Below are positions 8,568 through 18,584 of a stretch of 25,131 nt of DNA, in pieces. Source of the DNA: a virus. Position numbers and translations under genes: made by a program. Within the stretch, counting starts at the first letter, position 1, and every line of letters starts with the position of its first letter. The DNA is taken from the IMG/VR virus record IMGVR_UViG_3300042519_001281, positions 1 through 25,131 of that record, one strand, 5' to 3'. The notes under the pieces were generated by a model that worked only from the letters and a program-made list of their open reading frames with translations, was not told the DNA's origin and ran no database searches.

Positions 8568-8900
8568 ATGGCAAACTTTTTTAAAAATAGTATAACAGGT
8601 TCAATTGGTACAACGGGTGTAATAACCTACCAAACCCCAGCAGCAACTACTACAACCGTAATTGGACTAAATGTAGCAAATGTAGCAACACAAAATATTT
8701 CAGTAAGTGTAATGGCTAGAGATAGTTCATCAAATAAAACTGTATATTTGGTAAAAGATGCTATAATTGTTCAAGCTAGTACTGCAATTTTAATTGGTGG
8801 TGAGCAAAAAATTGTTTTGGAAGCAAATGATTTTCTTTCAGTAACATCATCACTAGCTAATTCAGCAGATGTAATTATTTCGGTATTGGAATTAACATAA
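8568..8900 (+). CDS. Small beta-rich virion-type protein
   Basis: 110 residues, 12 bases after the previous gene. The pattern (MANFFKNSITGSIGTTGV at the start, IGLNVANV, then VYLVKDAIIV, a GGEQKIVLEANDFLSV turn, and a closing ISVLEL) resembles a family of about 100-residue beta-sandwich proteins that I recall from marine T4-like phage structural regions. A virion decoration or fibre-attachment role is plausible. The exact role is unknown. Confidence 0.65.
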   Translation: MANFFKNSITGSIGTTGVITYQTPAATTTTVIGLNVANVATQNISVSVMARDSSSNKTVYLVKDAIIVQASTAILIGGEQKIVLEANDFLSVTSSLANSADVIISVLELT

Positions 8901-8915
8901 TAAAAGATAAATTGA

Positions 8916-11900
8916 ATGAAGTTCGAAGGTAAGAGCCCAAATGGTATAAATCAAACTAGCGTTAATAGTGTTTCACTTTTTGTAAGTGGTTCTCCTATTT
9001 TAAATGCCTCATCCCAATCTGTAAGTGTTGTGGGTAATTTTACGGCATCCGCAGTACAAACAAATGTTATTGGAGTTACCAGCGGTTCTTCTCTACAAAT
9101 AAAAGGAAATACAATAATAAGTGGGTCTATAACAGCATCTTTATTTCAAGGTGATGGTAGTGGGTTATTTAATATTAATGCAGCATCTATTGGAGATTTG
9201 TTTAGAATCAAATCAGGTTCAGCAGTAGCAGCAATATCGCCAAATAAAGGTTTAGAAATAAATACAGGTGTTATTGTTAAAGATTATTTAATAGTAACTG
9301 GTAGTGGTATTTTTAAAGGAGATATTAGTGTAGCTGGTAAAATAACATCAACTGAATTACATACAACATTTATATCATCATCAGTAATATTCTCATCAGG
9401 TTCAAATAAATTCGGTGATGCATCAAATGATAAGCAAGAAATAACTGGTAGTTTATCAGTTAGTGGTTCGATATTTGTAACTGGTGATACAATACCAACT
9501 GATAATACAACAAACGAAGTATTAGTTCTTAATACAACAACAGGAAGAATTAGTAGAAGATTTGCAGCAGCAACTTCGGGAACTTCTGGTACATCTGGTA
9601 CATCAGGTAGTAGTGGTTCTAGTGGCACAAGCGGAAGTAGTGGCACGAGTGGAAGTAGTGGCAGTAGTGGTTCATCGGGAAGTTCTGGGACAAGCGGCAC
9701 ATCGGGTTCATCGGGAACTTCTGGAAGTGGTGGTACATCCGGCTCTTCTGGTTCAAGTGGCACAAGTGGTAGTAGTGGTTCATCTGGAACAAGAGGTACA
9801 TCAGGAAGTAGTGGCACAAGTGGTAGTAGTGGAAGTAGCGGTACATCAGGTTCATCTGGCACAAGCGGAAGTAGTGGTAGTAGCGGTAGTAGTGGTTCTT
9901 CGGGAACTTCTGGCACAAGTGGAAGTAGTGGAAGTAGTGGTAAAGATGGTTCAAACGGTAGTAGTGGTTCTAGTGGTTCAAGTGGTAGTAGCGGTGTTAG
10001 TGGAAGTAGTGGTAGCAGTGGTTCATCAGGTTCATCTGGTACAAGCGGAAGTAGTGGCACAAGCGGAAGTAGTGGAACATCTGGATTAACTGGAGCTTCA
10101 TCAACAAATGGTACATCGGGAAGTAGTGGTACAAGCGGAAGTAGTGGTACAAGTGGAAGTAGTGGCAGTAGTGGAACTTCTGGTTCATCTGGTATAGCTG
10201 GAGCATCATCTTCAGCGGGTACATCTGGAAGTAGTGGAAGTAGTGGTTCTAGCGGCACAAGCGGAAGTAGTGGTTCATCGGGTATTACTGGTGCTGGTGG
10301 TGGAGCTGGTAGTAGTGGTAGTAGCGGTTCGTCTGGTACATCAGGAACTCGTGGCACAAGTGGTAGTAGCGGTTCATCAGGAACTTCTGGTAGTAGTGGA
10401 ACGAGTGGAAGTGGTGGGGCACAAGGTTCATCAGGAAGTTCTGGTACATCAGGAAGTTCTGGCACATCAGGAAGTTCTGGAACAAGTGGTAGTAGTGGAG
10501 TAACAGGTTCATCAGGAAGTTCTGGAAGTAGTGGAACTTCTGGAGGACAAGGTTCATCAGGTTCTGCTGGTACATCTGGTAGTAGTGGTACATCAGGAAC
10601 TCGTGGCACAAGCGGAAGTAGTGGTACAAGTGGAAGTACAGGTACTTCTGGAAGTAGTGGCACAAGTGGAATAAGTGGTTCATCGGGAACTTCTGGAGCA
10701 CAAGGTTCATCTGGGTCTGCTGGTACATCTGGTAGTAGTGGTTCATCGGGAACTTCTGGTTCATCAGGAACTCGTGGTAGTAGTGGTTCATCAGGAACTT
10801 CTGGTAGTAGTGGTACAACTGGAACTGGTGGGTCAGCTGGTACAAGCGGAAGTAGTGGTTCTAGTGGCACAAGCGGAAGTAGTGGTTCATCGGGAACTTC
10901 TGGTTCATCAGGAACTCGTGGTAGTAGTGGCACATCAGGTAGTAGTGGTTCATCGGGAACTTCTGGTAGTAGTGGGTCATCGGGAACTTCTGGTAGTAGT
11001 GGTACAACTGGAACGGCTGGGTCAGCTGGTACGTCAGGTAGTAGTGGTACATCGGGAACTAGAGGCACGGGAGGCACATCAGGTAGTAGTGGTTCTAGCG
11101 GCACAAGCGGAAGTAGTGGTACAAGTGGTAGTAGTGGTTCTAGTGGCACAAGTGGAAGTAGTGGTACATCGGGAAGTAGTGGTACTAGTGGGTCAAGCGG
11201 TTCATCGGGAACATCTGGAACGCAGGGTACATCAGGTTCTTCTGGATTATTAGCATTAACTGGTACAACTGATAATGGTGTAATTACATTAAACGGAACT
11301 GCACCAAACGGAACTGTTGAAGCAAATTTAAAATTCGATGGTAGTACATTGACGGTAACTGGAGATGCTACAATTAGTGGTAACTTAACTGTTAGTGGAA
11401 CTACAACATATATTAATACAACAACTTTAAATGTAGGTGATAATATCATTACATTAAACGCAGATATTGGAGCATCAACTGCACCAACTGAAAATGCTGG
11501 TATAGAAGTTAAGAGAGGTAATGCAGCAACAAAAGCATTTTATTGGGATGAAGGAAGTGATAGATGGTATCATGATGATTATACTTTTGTAAATGGTATA
11601 TTACGCAACTCATCTAATATAAATAGTACAGGTGACCAAGGTATATTGGTAACAAGTGGTGATAGATTAGGATTTGACCAATCTGGTACTCGTTCTTGGA
11701 ATATAAAAGCAACTGGTGGTAATTTAGCATTAAACTCTGGAGATGGTGGTGGATTATATACATTTGGTAGTGGTATAACTATTAATGCAGGTAATTTAAC
11801 ATTAAGTTCTGGTAACATAACAATTAGTGGTACAATAGATACAGGACAGGGAGCAACTGAAGTTTATTTAATGAACCAAAATCTCCGTACAACTGATAAT

Positions 11901-14900
11901 GTAACATATGCTAATATAACTGGTAACACAGTTTATTTAGGTGGCGGTACAACTTATTATGTAAATGGGGGAACATCAAATTTAAATTCATTAAATGTTC
12001 AAGGTTGGTCTGTTAGAGATACATTAAGTATTTCTGTTACTGGTGGAAACTGGTACACAGTAGCAACTAATGCTGGTAATAGGGCAATGGCAACATTCCA
12101 TATTTGGGATACTGAAAGTTCTAGGCATGGTTCTATGAAATTTAATGCTGGTATTTCATTTGGTGGAACGGCTGATATTACTATGCTTGGTAAATCTTGG
12201 TATAGTGGTGGTGGTATATTTAATAACATTCGTATTAGAAGAACAGGTACATACGATACTCATTTTTTACAAATATATGTAGCTTCAACTGGTACATTGT
12301 ATATAGCAATGACTGATAACTATCAAAGTGCTGGTTGGGTATTGACAAATGGTGGTACTGGTACTCCGGGTTCAACAACGGCAGCTGAAGTAGTTCCAAA
12401 TGATTATGCTGGTTTAGCTACTAACAATAACATTTATAGTGGAAACGCTGTACATGCTGCAGGGGAAATGCAATCTCCAATTTATTATGATAGAGATGAT
12501 ACCACATATAGAATAAATGGTAATGGTACATCTGTATTAAATTACTTACAAATGAATGCAGCGGAATCTATGAACCTATATGGTATTAGGGGTAGATTCA
12601 CAAACGAATATATTCATTTATATAATAAAGTTGGTATAGGTAATCCAAGTGGTTGGGGAGTTGGTGAAACAAGTACTCCTATATATGGTTTATCCACATA
12701 TGGAGCAATGAATATTGGATATGGCAATACCGCTGATAGTAATTTAACTGGTACATTTAATATAAATGGTAGTACTATAAATGGAGCAAACGATGCAACA
12801 GTTTATATAACCGCCACAAATAACAATGATTGGTTATTAAGATTAAATGCTAGAAATAGTAGTAAGACTGAATATGGTATGTATGTGGATATTCCAAATA
12901 CAGCAACATATGGATATGCTTTACTTAGTGATGGTACTAACTGGACTTATAGAGTAAATGGTAATGGTTATGTTTTCTCAAGATATTATTATGATATTGA
13001 TAACACAGCATATTATGTAAGACCTTCTGTTACAAGTAATTTAAATGCATTACTTACATATTCATATCAAGGTAATGGTAACGTTGGTGGTACTGGTAAC
13101 GCATCTTGGCATCCATCTGGTATTTATTCGGCTGGATACAATTGGTTGTATGGTGGTATAAATGCAGGTGGTAGTAGTGTTACTAATATGAGTGATGCTA
13201 GAGCAAGTATTTTTTATGATTACGATAATACTAATTTTTTCTTAAACCCAGCATCAACCGCAACTTCATTAAGAATAGCAGGTGGTATAAAACAAAATAA
13301 CTTAGTAGGTAGACCTTATGCCGTTTGGGGAGCAACTGGTGCAACTGGAGCAGTTGTTGTTAAATTCCCTGGTAATACAGGAAACTATGGTATGATTCAT
13401 GCGGTTATTGACATTTATGAATATAATGGAAATAATGCATGTACTGTAATAGTTGGTGGACATAACTGGAATGGTGCTTGGTATAATTTCGGAGCAACTC
13501 TTGTAGGATATACTGATAAACCAATTAGAGTTGGTGTTAAAGATGGTAAATATTGTATCGTAATTGGTAATGGTTCATCATCTTGGTCATATGGACAAGT
13601 TGTTCTTCGTAAAATACAAAACGGAGCTTATTATGATGGTGTAATGGATGTTGCTGAAGGATATACTGCGGCAATTGAATCTGATACATATTCAAATATA
13701 TCTGGTGATTTAAGTGGATTTAGAAGTACAACTATAAGTGCTACATCAGCAATGTACTCTCCAATATACTATGATTCAAATGATAGTGGATATTATATTG
13801 ATGGAAATAATCAATCTAGATTATTAGCATTAAAAGTTGGAAACTTAGGTACATTTAATTCTGGTAATACTTACGCTCTACAATTATCACATAACAATAG
13901 ATATTTACTAGCTTTAAATTATAATAATAGTTCGTATTATCCTTGGTTAGCAAATGATACTTGGAATGGATACGAAGCATTGATTTTCCATTTTAACGGT
14001 ATAGGAGACCAATTTTATTTTAATAGAGCCGGTCAAATGCAAGCAAATGGTGATATGAGAGCACCAATATTCTATGATAGTAATGATACAACTTACTATA
14101 CTAATCCTGCTGGAACATCTCAATTCAACGATTCTATATTTGGTACAACTGGATTAGCATCTAACACTGGTATTCAAATTCGTTATCAAAACTATTCAAG
14201 TGGTTATGGTAGAATTCGTTTTTATCAAAGTGATAGTAACCACCAAACTATACATGCATTCTCTGCAAACTGGCAGAGTGGTAATTTATTAGGTTCATCT
14301 ACTGGTGGTATTAATATAGAAGGACAAAATGGTGTAACCTTTGGTCCTTGGAACGCAATTCATACTGGCATAACATCAGCTGGTGTATATATTCGTAATA
14401 ATGGTAATCTTTATTTGGATTATAATTACGGACAATCTGTTGTTGGTGTATATTCGGATGTTAGATATCAGGGTATATTCGCAATGGGTGATGCATATAA
14501 ATTATCAATAGATGGAACTGGTACTGGTAACTTATATGGTTTAGCATGGTCACATCCAAATAGAGGTGGTGTGGCTAGTAACTTAGCAGACCATGGTTTA
14601 TTACTATTACAATATGGTACATTTAGAACAGCAATAGGTGGTGGTAGAATTGTAACAACATCCGATATTAGAGGTACTGTATTTTATGATTATGATGATA
14701 CTGGATATTACACAGACCCAAATACAACTGGAACTGCTGGTAGATTTAGAGGACAACTTTTAATAGGTCCAAACTCATCTGGTAGATATACTAGAATTGG
14801 TGGAAATGGTGGAGCAATCGATGAAGCAACTTTATCAGCATCAAACGGAAACTTACACATTGATAGTGCCAATGGATATGGATTATATTTAAACCATTAT

Positions 14901-17666
14901 TCAAACGGAACTATTTTTATGAATAATGGTGGTGGACATGCGTTTTCATACACTTCATTAAGAGCACCAATATTCTATGATTACAATAATACAAACTATT
15001 ATTTAGATCCTGATGGTACATCTGTTTTACTTGCAACTTATATAGGTGGGCATTATTATTACACATATAATAGTGCAAATATAATGATAAGAACTGCTGG
15101 AAATAGTGATGGTGGTATTTTATTACAAAACGCAGGGGGTTCATTCAAATTCCAATTATATGCAGATAATAGTAGTAACTATGGTTTCTTAAATGGTCCG
15201 TGGGCAAGTTGGGATTTGAGAAAGACCTTAAATGGTAACTTGTTTATGAATAATAATAGTAGTTATTATTTAAATACAAATTCAATATCTCAATTAGCAA
15301 TTCTAAGAACTGATGTATCGACTAGTGGTTATACCGCTATGTTTGGACCTTATACATTATCTACAAATGGGCAAACGTTTATATATCCAGATGATGCTAG
15401 ATATGGAGTAGTAGTTAATGCACCATACTACCCACACTTATACATAAACTCATATGCAAATGGTGGTAACCCTACGCATGGTGGTGTATTTAGTATGAGT
15501 GGTTTTTTGACAGGTGGTGGATTTAGAAGATTTGTAATGGGTATCGCAAATACCAATCCAAACGAAATGAGTTTTGGTTGGTATGATAATAACTACAATC
15601 CGCACTATGGAGTAGGTATTAACTGGTCTTACCCAGCATCTATTTGGTATGATACATCTAATAACTTCTATGTAAGAAATTCAGTTTACGCTTATACTTT
15701 CTATGATAGAGATAATACTGGATACTATGCAAATCCAGCATCAACATCTAATTTTAACTATGTAATTGCTGCTAACGGAGCATCTTATCAACATAACGCG
15801 TATAATAACAATGGTTCATTTATGATGAATAACGCATCTACCTATTGGGGTATGATGTTAAACGTATCTGCAAATGACTGGAGATTGGGTTATGGTGGTG
15901 GTAATAGTATTGTTGGTTGGAACTTACGTTGGGATAATGGTTCTACTGTTTGGGCAAATGGTTCATTTAGAGCACCAATATTCTATGATAGTGATGATAC
16001 TGGATATTATGCTAATCCAAATGGTGAATCAAGTTTTAGCACAGGTATATTTTATGGAAATAGATTAGTAATTAGAGGAGGTTCTCCAACTTTATATTTC
16101 AGAGATACGGATGAAAACTCTGCAATGCTTCACAACAATAGTAACCGTCTTTATGTATTAAGAGGTGGTACTGATAGTGAAAGCTGGGGTACTGTAAATG
16201 GGTATTGGCCTACATATTGGCAACTTAATACCAACTATTGTTTAATGGGTGGTACTACTGAAGCTGTTTATGATTTTAGAGCACCAATATTCTATGATTC
16301 AAACAATACTGCATATTATTGTGACCCTAATGGTACGGCTAGATTATCATATGTAGCAGCAAATGGTGGTATTCGTATTGATGGAAATGCAGACCTTTAT
16401 TTAGATAACAACTACGGACAATCTGTTGTGGGTGTTTATACATCTGTAAGATATCAAGGTGTATTCTCAATGGGTAATTCATATAAACCAGCAATAGATG
16501 GTACATCTATGAATAACTTGTATGGTATTGCTTGGTCACATCCAAACGTTGGAGGACAGGGTGGGTACTTGAATGACCATGGTATGATTGTTGCCAATTA
16601 TGGTACGGCATTCGCAGCAATTTCATCACGTGGTTGGTTTAGAACATCCGTACAATCTCCAATATTTTACGATGATAATAATACTGGTTACTATTGTAAT
16701 CCTAATGCATATTCTCAATTTAGTTCTGGTGAAGCAAATGATTATTGGAGAGTATCAAGATTGACATTTACTGGTGAGGGTGGTAACTCCGGAAATGGTG
16801 CACACGCATACGCTATCTTCCAAGAAGGTGGTGGTTGGGGTTATCCTTATCCGGATTTAAGAATTGCATTCCATACTGGTATTAAATTGGGAGCAAATGC
16901 ATCATACGAAGGAACTCGTATTTATGATGATTATCCAATGGGTACTATCAGATGGCAGTTTAATGGAGGTAGTGGTTATAATTATCAATACACTTGGACT
17001 CAACTTACAGGACACCACGGACATTATTCTGGTACTAATGGTGCACACTGGTATCCAAACGATGTTACTTATGGTGCGTGGAGAATGGCCGGTAATAGAA
17101 ATGGATGGTATGGTCATAGAATAGATTCATCTTACGCACCTCATATAATGTTTGAAAGTGGTAATGGTGGTATTTACTATCAAGATAATGGAAGATGGGT
17201 ATTCTATCATTCATTAGGAAATAACTGTACTGGACTTGGAACTTCATCAACGGCTAGTGGGTATGGAATTTATGTAAATGGTGGTGTTTATGCAACTGGT
17301 AACGTTGTGGCTTATTCGGATGCACGAAAGAAAAAAGATGTTGTTACAGTTGATAAGGCTTTAGATAAAGTTTTACAATTAAGAGGTGTTTACTATACTA
17401 AAATTTATAATGAAAATGATACCATTCCTGATGGAGGTGCTGACAAAAGACAACTTGGTGTAATTGCACAAGAAGTAAATGAAGTAGTTCCTGAAGTAGT
17501 ATCATATGTGAAAGATTTAGATGAATATGCAGTTGCATATGGTAATATGTCAGCATTACTTATTGAAGCAATTAAAGAGCAAAATCAAATTATCAAAAAG
17601 CAAGCGGATGAAATTGAAGAAATGAAAGAAATTTTAAATAAATTGATATTTAATAATAAAGGATAA
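8916..17666 (+). CDS. Giant tail fibre with collagen-like shaft and C-terminal S74 intramolecular chaperone
   Basis: 2916 residues. Residues 1-220 are fibre modules related to those of the first fibre gene (GDGSGLFNI, SGSAVAAISPNKGLEI). Residues 222-777 are Gly-X-Y repeats. Residues 778-900 form a connector (VSGTTTYINTTTLNVGDNIITLN). Residues about 1020-1160 form a beta domain seen in other fibres. From about 1187 to 2600 there are 11 clear copies of a YD-x-[DN]-[DN]-T/S-x-YY-type motif, each followed by long beta-rich inserts. The end is a Peptidase_S74/endosialidase chaperone domain (SDARKKKDV, LGVIAQEV) closed by a coiled coil. In this family the chaperone drives trimer folding and then cuts itself off before the Ser. 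The size and domains fit a long tail fibre that binds the host receptor. No frameshift or truncation is seen. Confidence 0.92.
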   Translation: MKFEGKSPNGINQTSVNSVSLFVSGSPILNASSQSVSVVGNFTASAVQTNVIGVTSGSSLQIKGNTIISGSITASLFQGDGSGLFNINAASIGDLFRIKSGSAVAAISPNKGLEINTGVIVKDYLIVTGSGIFKGDISVAGKITSTELHTTFISSSVIFSSGSNKFGDASNDKQEITGSLSVSGSIFVTGDTIPTDNTTNEVLVLNTTTGRISRRFAAATSGTSGTSGTSGSSGSSGTSGSSGTSGSSGSSGSSGSSGTSGTSGSSGTSGSGGTSGSSGSSGTSGSSGSSGTRGTSGSSGTSGSSGSSGTSGSSGTSGSSGSSGSSGSSGTSGTSGSSGSSGKDGSNGSSGSSGSSGSSGVSGSSGSSGSSGSSGTSGSSGTSGSSGTSGLTGASSTNGTSGSSGTSGSSGTSGSSGSSGTSGSSGIAGASSSAGTSGSSGSSGSSGTSGSSGSSGITGAGGGAGSSGSSGSSGTSGTRGTSGSSGSSGTSGSSGTSGSGGAQGSSGSSGTSGSSGTSGSSGTSGSSGVTGSSGSSGSSGTSGGQGSSGSAGTSGSSGTSGTRGTSGSSGTSGSTGTSGSSGTSGISGSSGTSGAQGSSGSAGTSGSSGSSGTSGSSGTRGSSGSSGTSGSSGTTGTGGSAGTSGSSGSSGTSGSSGSSGTSGSSGTRGSSGTSGSSGSSGTSGSSGSSGTSGSSGTTGTAGSAGTSGSSGTSGTRGTGGTSGSSGSSGTSGSSGTSGSSGSSGTSGSSGTSGSSGTSGSSGSSGTSGTQGTSGSSGLLALTGTTDNGVITLNGTAPNGTVEANLKFDGSTLTVTGDATISGNLTVSGTTTYINTTTLNVGDNIITLNADIGASTAPTENAGIEVKRGNAATKAFYWDEGSDRWYHDDYTFVNGILRNSSNINSTGDQGILVTSGDRLGFDQSGTRSWNIKATGGNLALNSGDGGGLYTFGSGITINAGNLTLSSGNITISGTIDTGQGATEVYLMNQNLRTTDNVTYANITGNTVYLGGGTTYYVNGGTSNLNSLNVQGWSVRDTLSISVTGGNWYTVATNAGNRAMATFHIWDTESSRHGSMKFNAGISFGGTADITMLGKSWYSGGGIFNNIRIRRTGTYDTHFLQIYVASTGTLYIAMTDNYQSAGWVLTNGGTGTPGSTTAAEVVPNDYAGLATNNNIYSGNAVHAAGEMQSPIYYDRDDTTYRINGNGTSVLNYLQMNAAESMNLYGIRGRFTNEYIHLYNKVGIGNPSGWGVGETSTPIYGLSTYGAMNIGYGNTADSNLTGTFNINGSTINGANDATVYITATNNNDWLLRLNARNSSKTEYGMYVDIPNTATYGYALLSDGTNWTYRVNGNGYVFSRYYYDIDNTAYYVRPSVTSNLNALLTYSYQGNGNVGGTGNASWHPSGIYSAGYNWLYGGINAGGSSVTNMSDARASIFYDYDNTNFFLNPASTATSLRIAGGIKQNNLVGRPYAVWGATGATGAVVVKFPGNTGNYGMIHAVIDIYEYNGNNACTVIVGGHNWNGAWYNFGATLVGYTDKPIRVGVKDGKYCIVIGNGSSSWSYGQVVLRKIQNGAYYDGVMDVAEGYTAAIESDTYSNISGDLSGFRSTTISATSAMYSPIYYDSNDSGYYIDGNNQSRLLALKVGNLGTFNSGNTYALQLSHNNRYLLALNYNNSSYYPWLANDTWNGYEALIFHFNGIGDQFYFNRAGQMQANGDMRAPIFYDSNDTTYYTNPAGTSQFNDSIFGTTGLASNTGIQIRYQNYSSGYGRIRFYQSDSNHQTIHAFSANWQSGNLLGSSTGGINIEGQNGVTFGPWNAIHTGITSAGVYIRNNGNLYLDYNYGQSVVGVYSDVRYQGIFAMGDAYKLSIDGTGTGNLYGLAWSHPNRGGVASNLADHGLLLLQYGTFRTAIGGGRIVTTSDIRGTVFYDYDDTGYYTDPNTTGTAGRFRGQLLIGPNSSGRYTRIGGNGGAIDEATLSASNGNLHIDSANGYGLYLNHYSNGTIFMNNGGGHAFSYTSLRAPIFYDYNNTNYYLDPDGTSVLLATYIGGHYYYTYNSANIMIRTAGNSDGGILLQNAGGSFKFQLYADNSSNYGFLNGPWASWDLRKTLNGNLFMNNNSSYYLNTNSISQLAILRTDVSTSGYTAMFGPYTLSTNGQTFIYPDDARYGVVVNAPYYPHLYINSYANGGNPTHGGVFSMSGFLTGGGFRRFVMGIANTNPNEMSFGWYDNNYNPHYGVGINWSYPASIWYDTSNNFYVRNSVYAYTFYDRDNTGYYANPASTSNFNYVIAANGASYQHNAYNNNGSFMMNNASTYWGMMLNVSANDWRLGYGGGNSIVGWNLRWDNGSTVWANGSFRAPIFYDSDDTGYYANPNGESSFSTGIFYGNRLVIRGGSPTLYFRDTDENSAMLHNNSNRLYVLRGGTDSESWGTVNGYWPTYWQLNTNYCLMGGTTEAVYDFRAPIFYDSNNTAYYCDPNGTARLSYVAANGGIRIDGNADLYLDNNYGQSVVGVYTSVRYQGVFSMGNSYKPAIDGTSMNNLYGIAWSHPNVGGQGGYLNDHGMIVANYGTAFAAISSRGWFRTSVQSPIFYDDNNTGYYCNPNAYSQFSSGEANDYWRVSRLTFTGEGGNSGNGAHAYAIFQEGGGWGYPYPDLRIAFHTGIKLGANASYEGTRIYDDYPMGTIRWQFNGGSGYNYQYTWTQLTGHHGHYSGTNGAHWYPNDVTYGAWRMAGNRNGWYGHRIDSSYAPHIMFESGNGGIYYQDNGRWVFYHSLGNNCTGLGTSSTASGYGIYVNGGVYATGNVVAYSDARKKKDVVTVDKALDKVLQLRGVYYTKIYNENDTIPDGGADKRQLGVIAQEVNEVVPEVVSYVKDLDEYAVAYGNMSALLIEAIKEQNQIIKKQADEIEEMKEILNKLIFNNKG
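9579..11246 (+). repeat. Second collagen-like Gly-X-Y region, 556 residues, no proline
   Basis: Residues 222-777 of the giant fibre are triplets dominated by GSS and GTS, with occasional GTR, GAQ, GKD and GIT. Two triplets have Ser in place of Gly (GAS-STN and GAS-SSA). Unlike the first fibre there are no aromatic one-residue interruptions and almost no acidic triplets. Confidence 0.92.
14406..14650 (+). repeat. Duplicated fibre domain, copy 1
   Basis: Encodes NLYLDYNYGQSVVGVY, then YGLAWSHPN and DHGLLL. It matches copy 2 in frame at an offset of 1986 bases (662 residues). The WSHPN-DHG pattern is found in other phage fibres. Confidence 0.85.
16392..16636 (+). repeat. Duplicated fibre domain, copy 2
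   Basis: Encodes DLYLDNNYGQSVVGVY, then YGIAWSHPN and DHGMIV. It is clearly homologous to copy 1 with moderate divergence, so this is an old internal duplication. Confidence 0.85.
17316..17663 (+). other. S74 intramolecular chaperone domain with self-cleavage Ser2801
   Basis: Ser2801 (codon at 17316) opens the SDARKKKDV motif, the family's cleavage-site serine followed by Asp, Arg and Lys. LGVIAQEV follows further on, and a coiled coil ends the protein. Family knowledge predicts release of the last 116 residues, leaving a mature fibre of 2800 residues. Confidence 0.85.
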
Positions 17667-17669
17667 ATT

Positions 17670-18101
17670 ATGGCACTAATTAAAGATTATGAATTACCAG
17701 GAACTGGAGTAACTGTACCAAATGCATATCACGTAGTTACAAATGTAAAAATTGAAAAACGAATGGCAGACTTCAAGCCACCTGTTGATAATTCTAGACC
17801 CGATGGTTTAACACCAATGGATAGAAGCGCAGGTACGGAAGTATATTGGGCAGCGGGATATACAGCAGAAATAGCAGTTACAGTTTGGAAAAATAAAGAA
17901 GCAAGAGATACTGAAGCAAGGCCGATAGGATTTGTAGGAACAAACCCAAGTGATAATGCACATAACGCAAGTATTGGTACACCGGGTATGGACCACAAAT
18001 GTAAATTTATGTTAGAAGTACCATCTGAATTGGACCATATGGCACAAGCATATAGGCATTTATTAACTACGGATTATTATAGTGGTTCTTTGGAAGTTTA
18101 A
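17670..18101 (+). CDS. Conserved phage protein of unknown function
   Basis: 143 residues, starting four bases after the fibre's stop codon, so probably on the same transcript. It begins MALIKDYELPGTGVTVPNAYH, a start I associate with small proteins beside fibre and sheath genes in other T4-like marine phages. A mixed alpha/beta composition is suggested, with a central WAAGYTAEIAVTVW strand pair and a C-terminal helix near LDHMAQAYRHLL. There is no signal peptide, membrane segment or catalytic motif. A virion or assembly role is inferred only from position. Confidence 0.6.
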   Translation: MALIKDYELPGTGVTVPNAYHVVTNVKIEKRMADFKPPVDNSRPDGLTPMDRSAGTEVYWAAGYTAEIAVTVWKNKEARDTEARPIGFVGTNPSDNAHNASIGTPGMDHKCKFMLEVPSELDHMAQAYRHLLTTDYYSGSLEV

Positions 18102-18130
18102 TTAAAATAGTTACTTTTTCAAAACAAATA

Positions 18131-18138
18131 TATTTATA
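18131..18138 (+). promoter_or_regulatory. Candidate late promoter motif TATTTATA
   Basis: Exact octamer in the 68-base spacer, 31 bases before the ATG at 18170. The surrounding spacer is A/T only apart from scattered C and G, with no strong hairpin. Confidence 0.4.
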
Positions 18139-18169
18139 TTATATAAACAAAAATAAATAAAAATTCAAT

Positions 18170-18562
18170 ATGGCATACACATACACTTGGAAATTGAAAA
18201 GCCTTAAAAAACAAAATACCGAATTGTTTGAAAATGCAATTGTAGGTACTCAATGGAGAGTAACGGCAACAGCAGAAGATGGAACAGAAGGTAGTTTTGA
18301 TGGAGCAACTCCATATAAAGTAGTTGATGCAAACGCTGATGGATTTATTGATTATCAAGACTTATCAGAAGATATTGTTCTTGGTTGGATTAAAAATACT
18401 GTAAGTGGTTCAGCAAGTACAAACTATTGGCCTCATATATCAGAGCAAATCCAAAAGCAAATAGATACTAAACGTAATGTTATTCTTGAAGTTAATGATT
18501 CGGATTTCCCATGGTCACCAACTTCTGGTAGTACGGCACCTGGATCACCCGCTCCACTTTAG
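18170..18562 (+). CDS. Conserved small phage protein with YTWK start, function unknown
   Basis: 130 residues. It begins MAYTYTWKLKSLKKQN and continues with a two-strand stretch (VGTQWRVTATAEDGTEGSF), a linker with DANADGFIDYQDL, a helix containing EDIVLGWIK, and a second helix (ISEQIQKQIDTKRN). I recognise the pattern from hypothetical proteins near tail genes of cyanophages and other marine phages, but not a function. The D-A-N-A-D-G-F-I-D-Y stretch resembles a calcium-binding loop of dockerin or EF-hand type, which is weak evidence alone. It is the only gene here ending in TAG. A terminator follows 22 bases later. Confidence 0.62.
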   Translation: MAYTYTWKLKSLKKQNTELFENAIVGTQWRVTATAEDGTEGSFDGATPYKVVDANADGFIDYQDLSEDIVLGWIKNTVSGSASTNYWPHISEQIQKQIDTKRNVILEVNDSDFPWSPTSGSTAPGSPAPL

Positions 18563-18584
18563 TTTATAGTAAAAAAATAATATT

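Larger units (their letters stand above)
12474..16704 (+). repeat. Array of YYD..NT-YY-NP fibre motifs (11 clear copies plus one degenerate)
   Basis: Recurring motif of the form [S/A]-P-I-[F/Y]-YD-x-[N/D]-[N/D]-T-x-YY-x-[N/D]-P. Copies start near 12474, 12986, 13204, 13757, 14061, 14674, 14964, 15693, 15970, 16280 and 16658, with a degenerate one near 15246. Spacing is uneven, so the motif is a hinge or boundary between inserts of different length and not a fixed-length repeat. Confidence 0.88.

Noticed and set aside
9284-11449. Second long minus-strand open frame (721 codons), and a third at 5099-6334
   Set aside because: Same cause: shadow of the Gly-X-Y repeats, with the same PEV/PLL-like artificial composition and no leader or promoter of its own.
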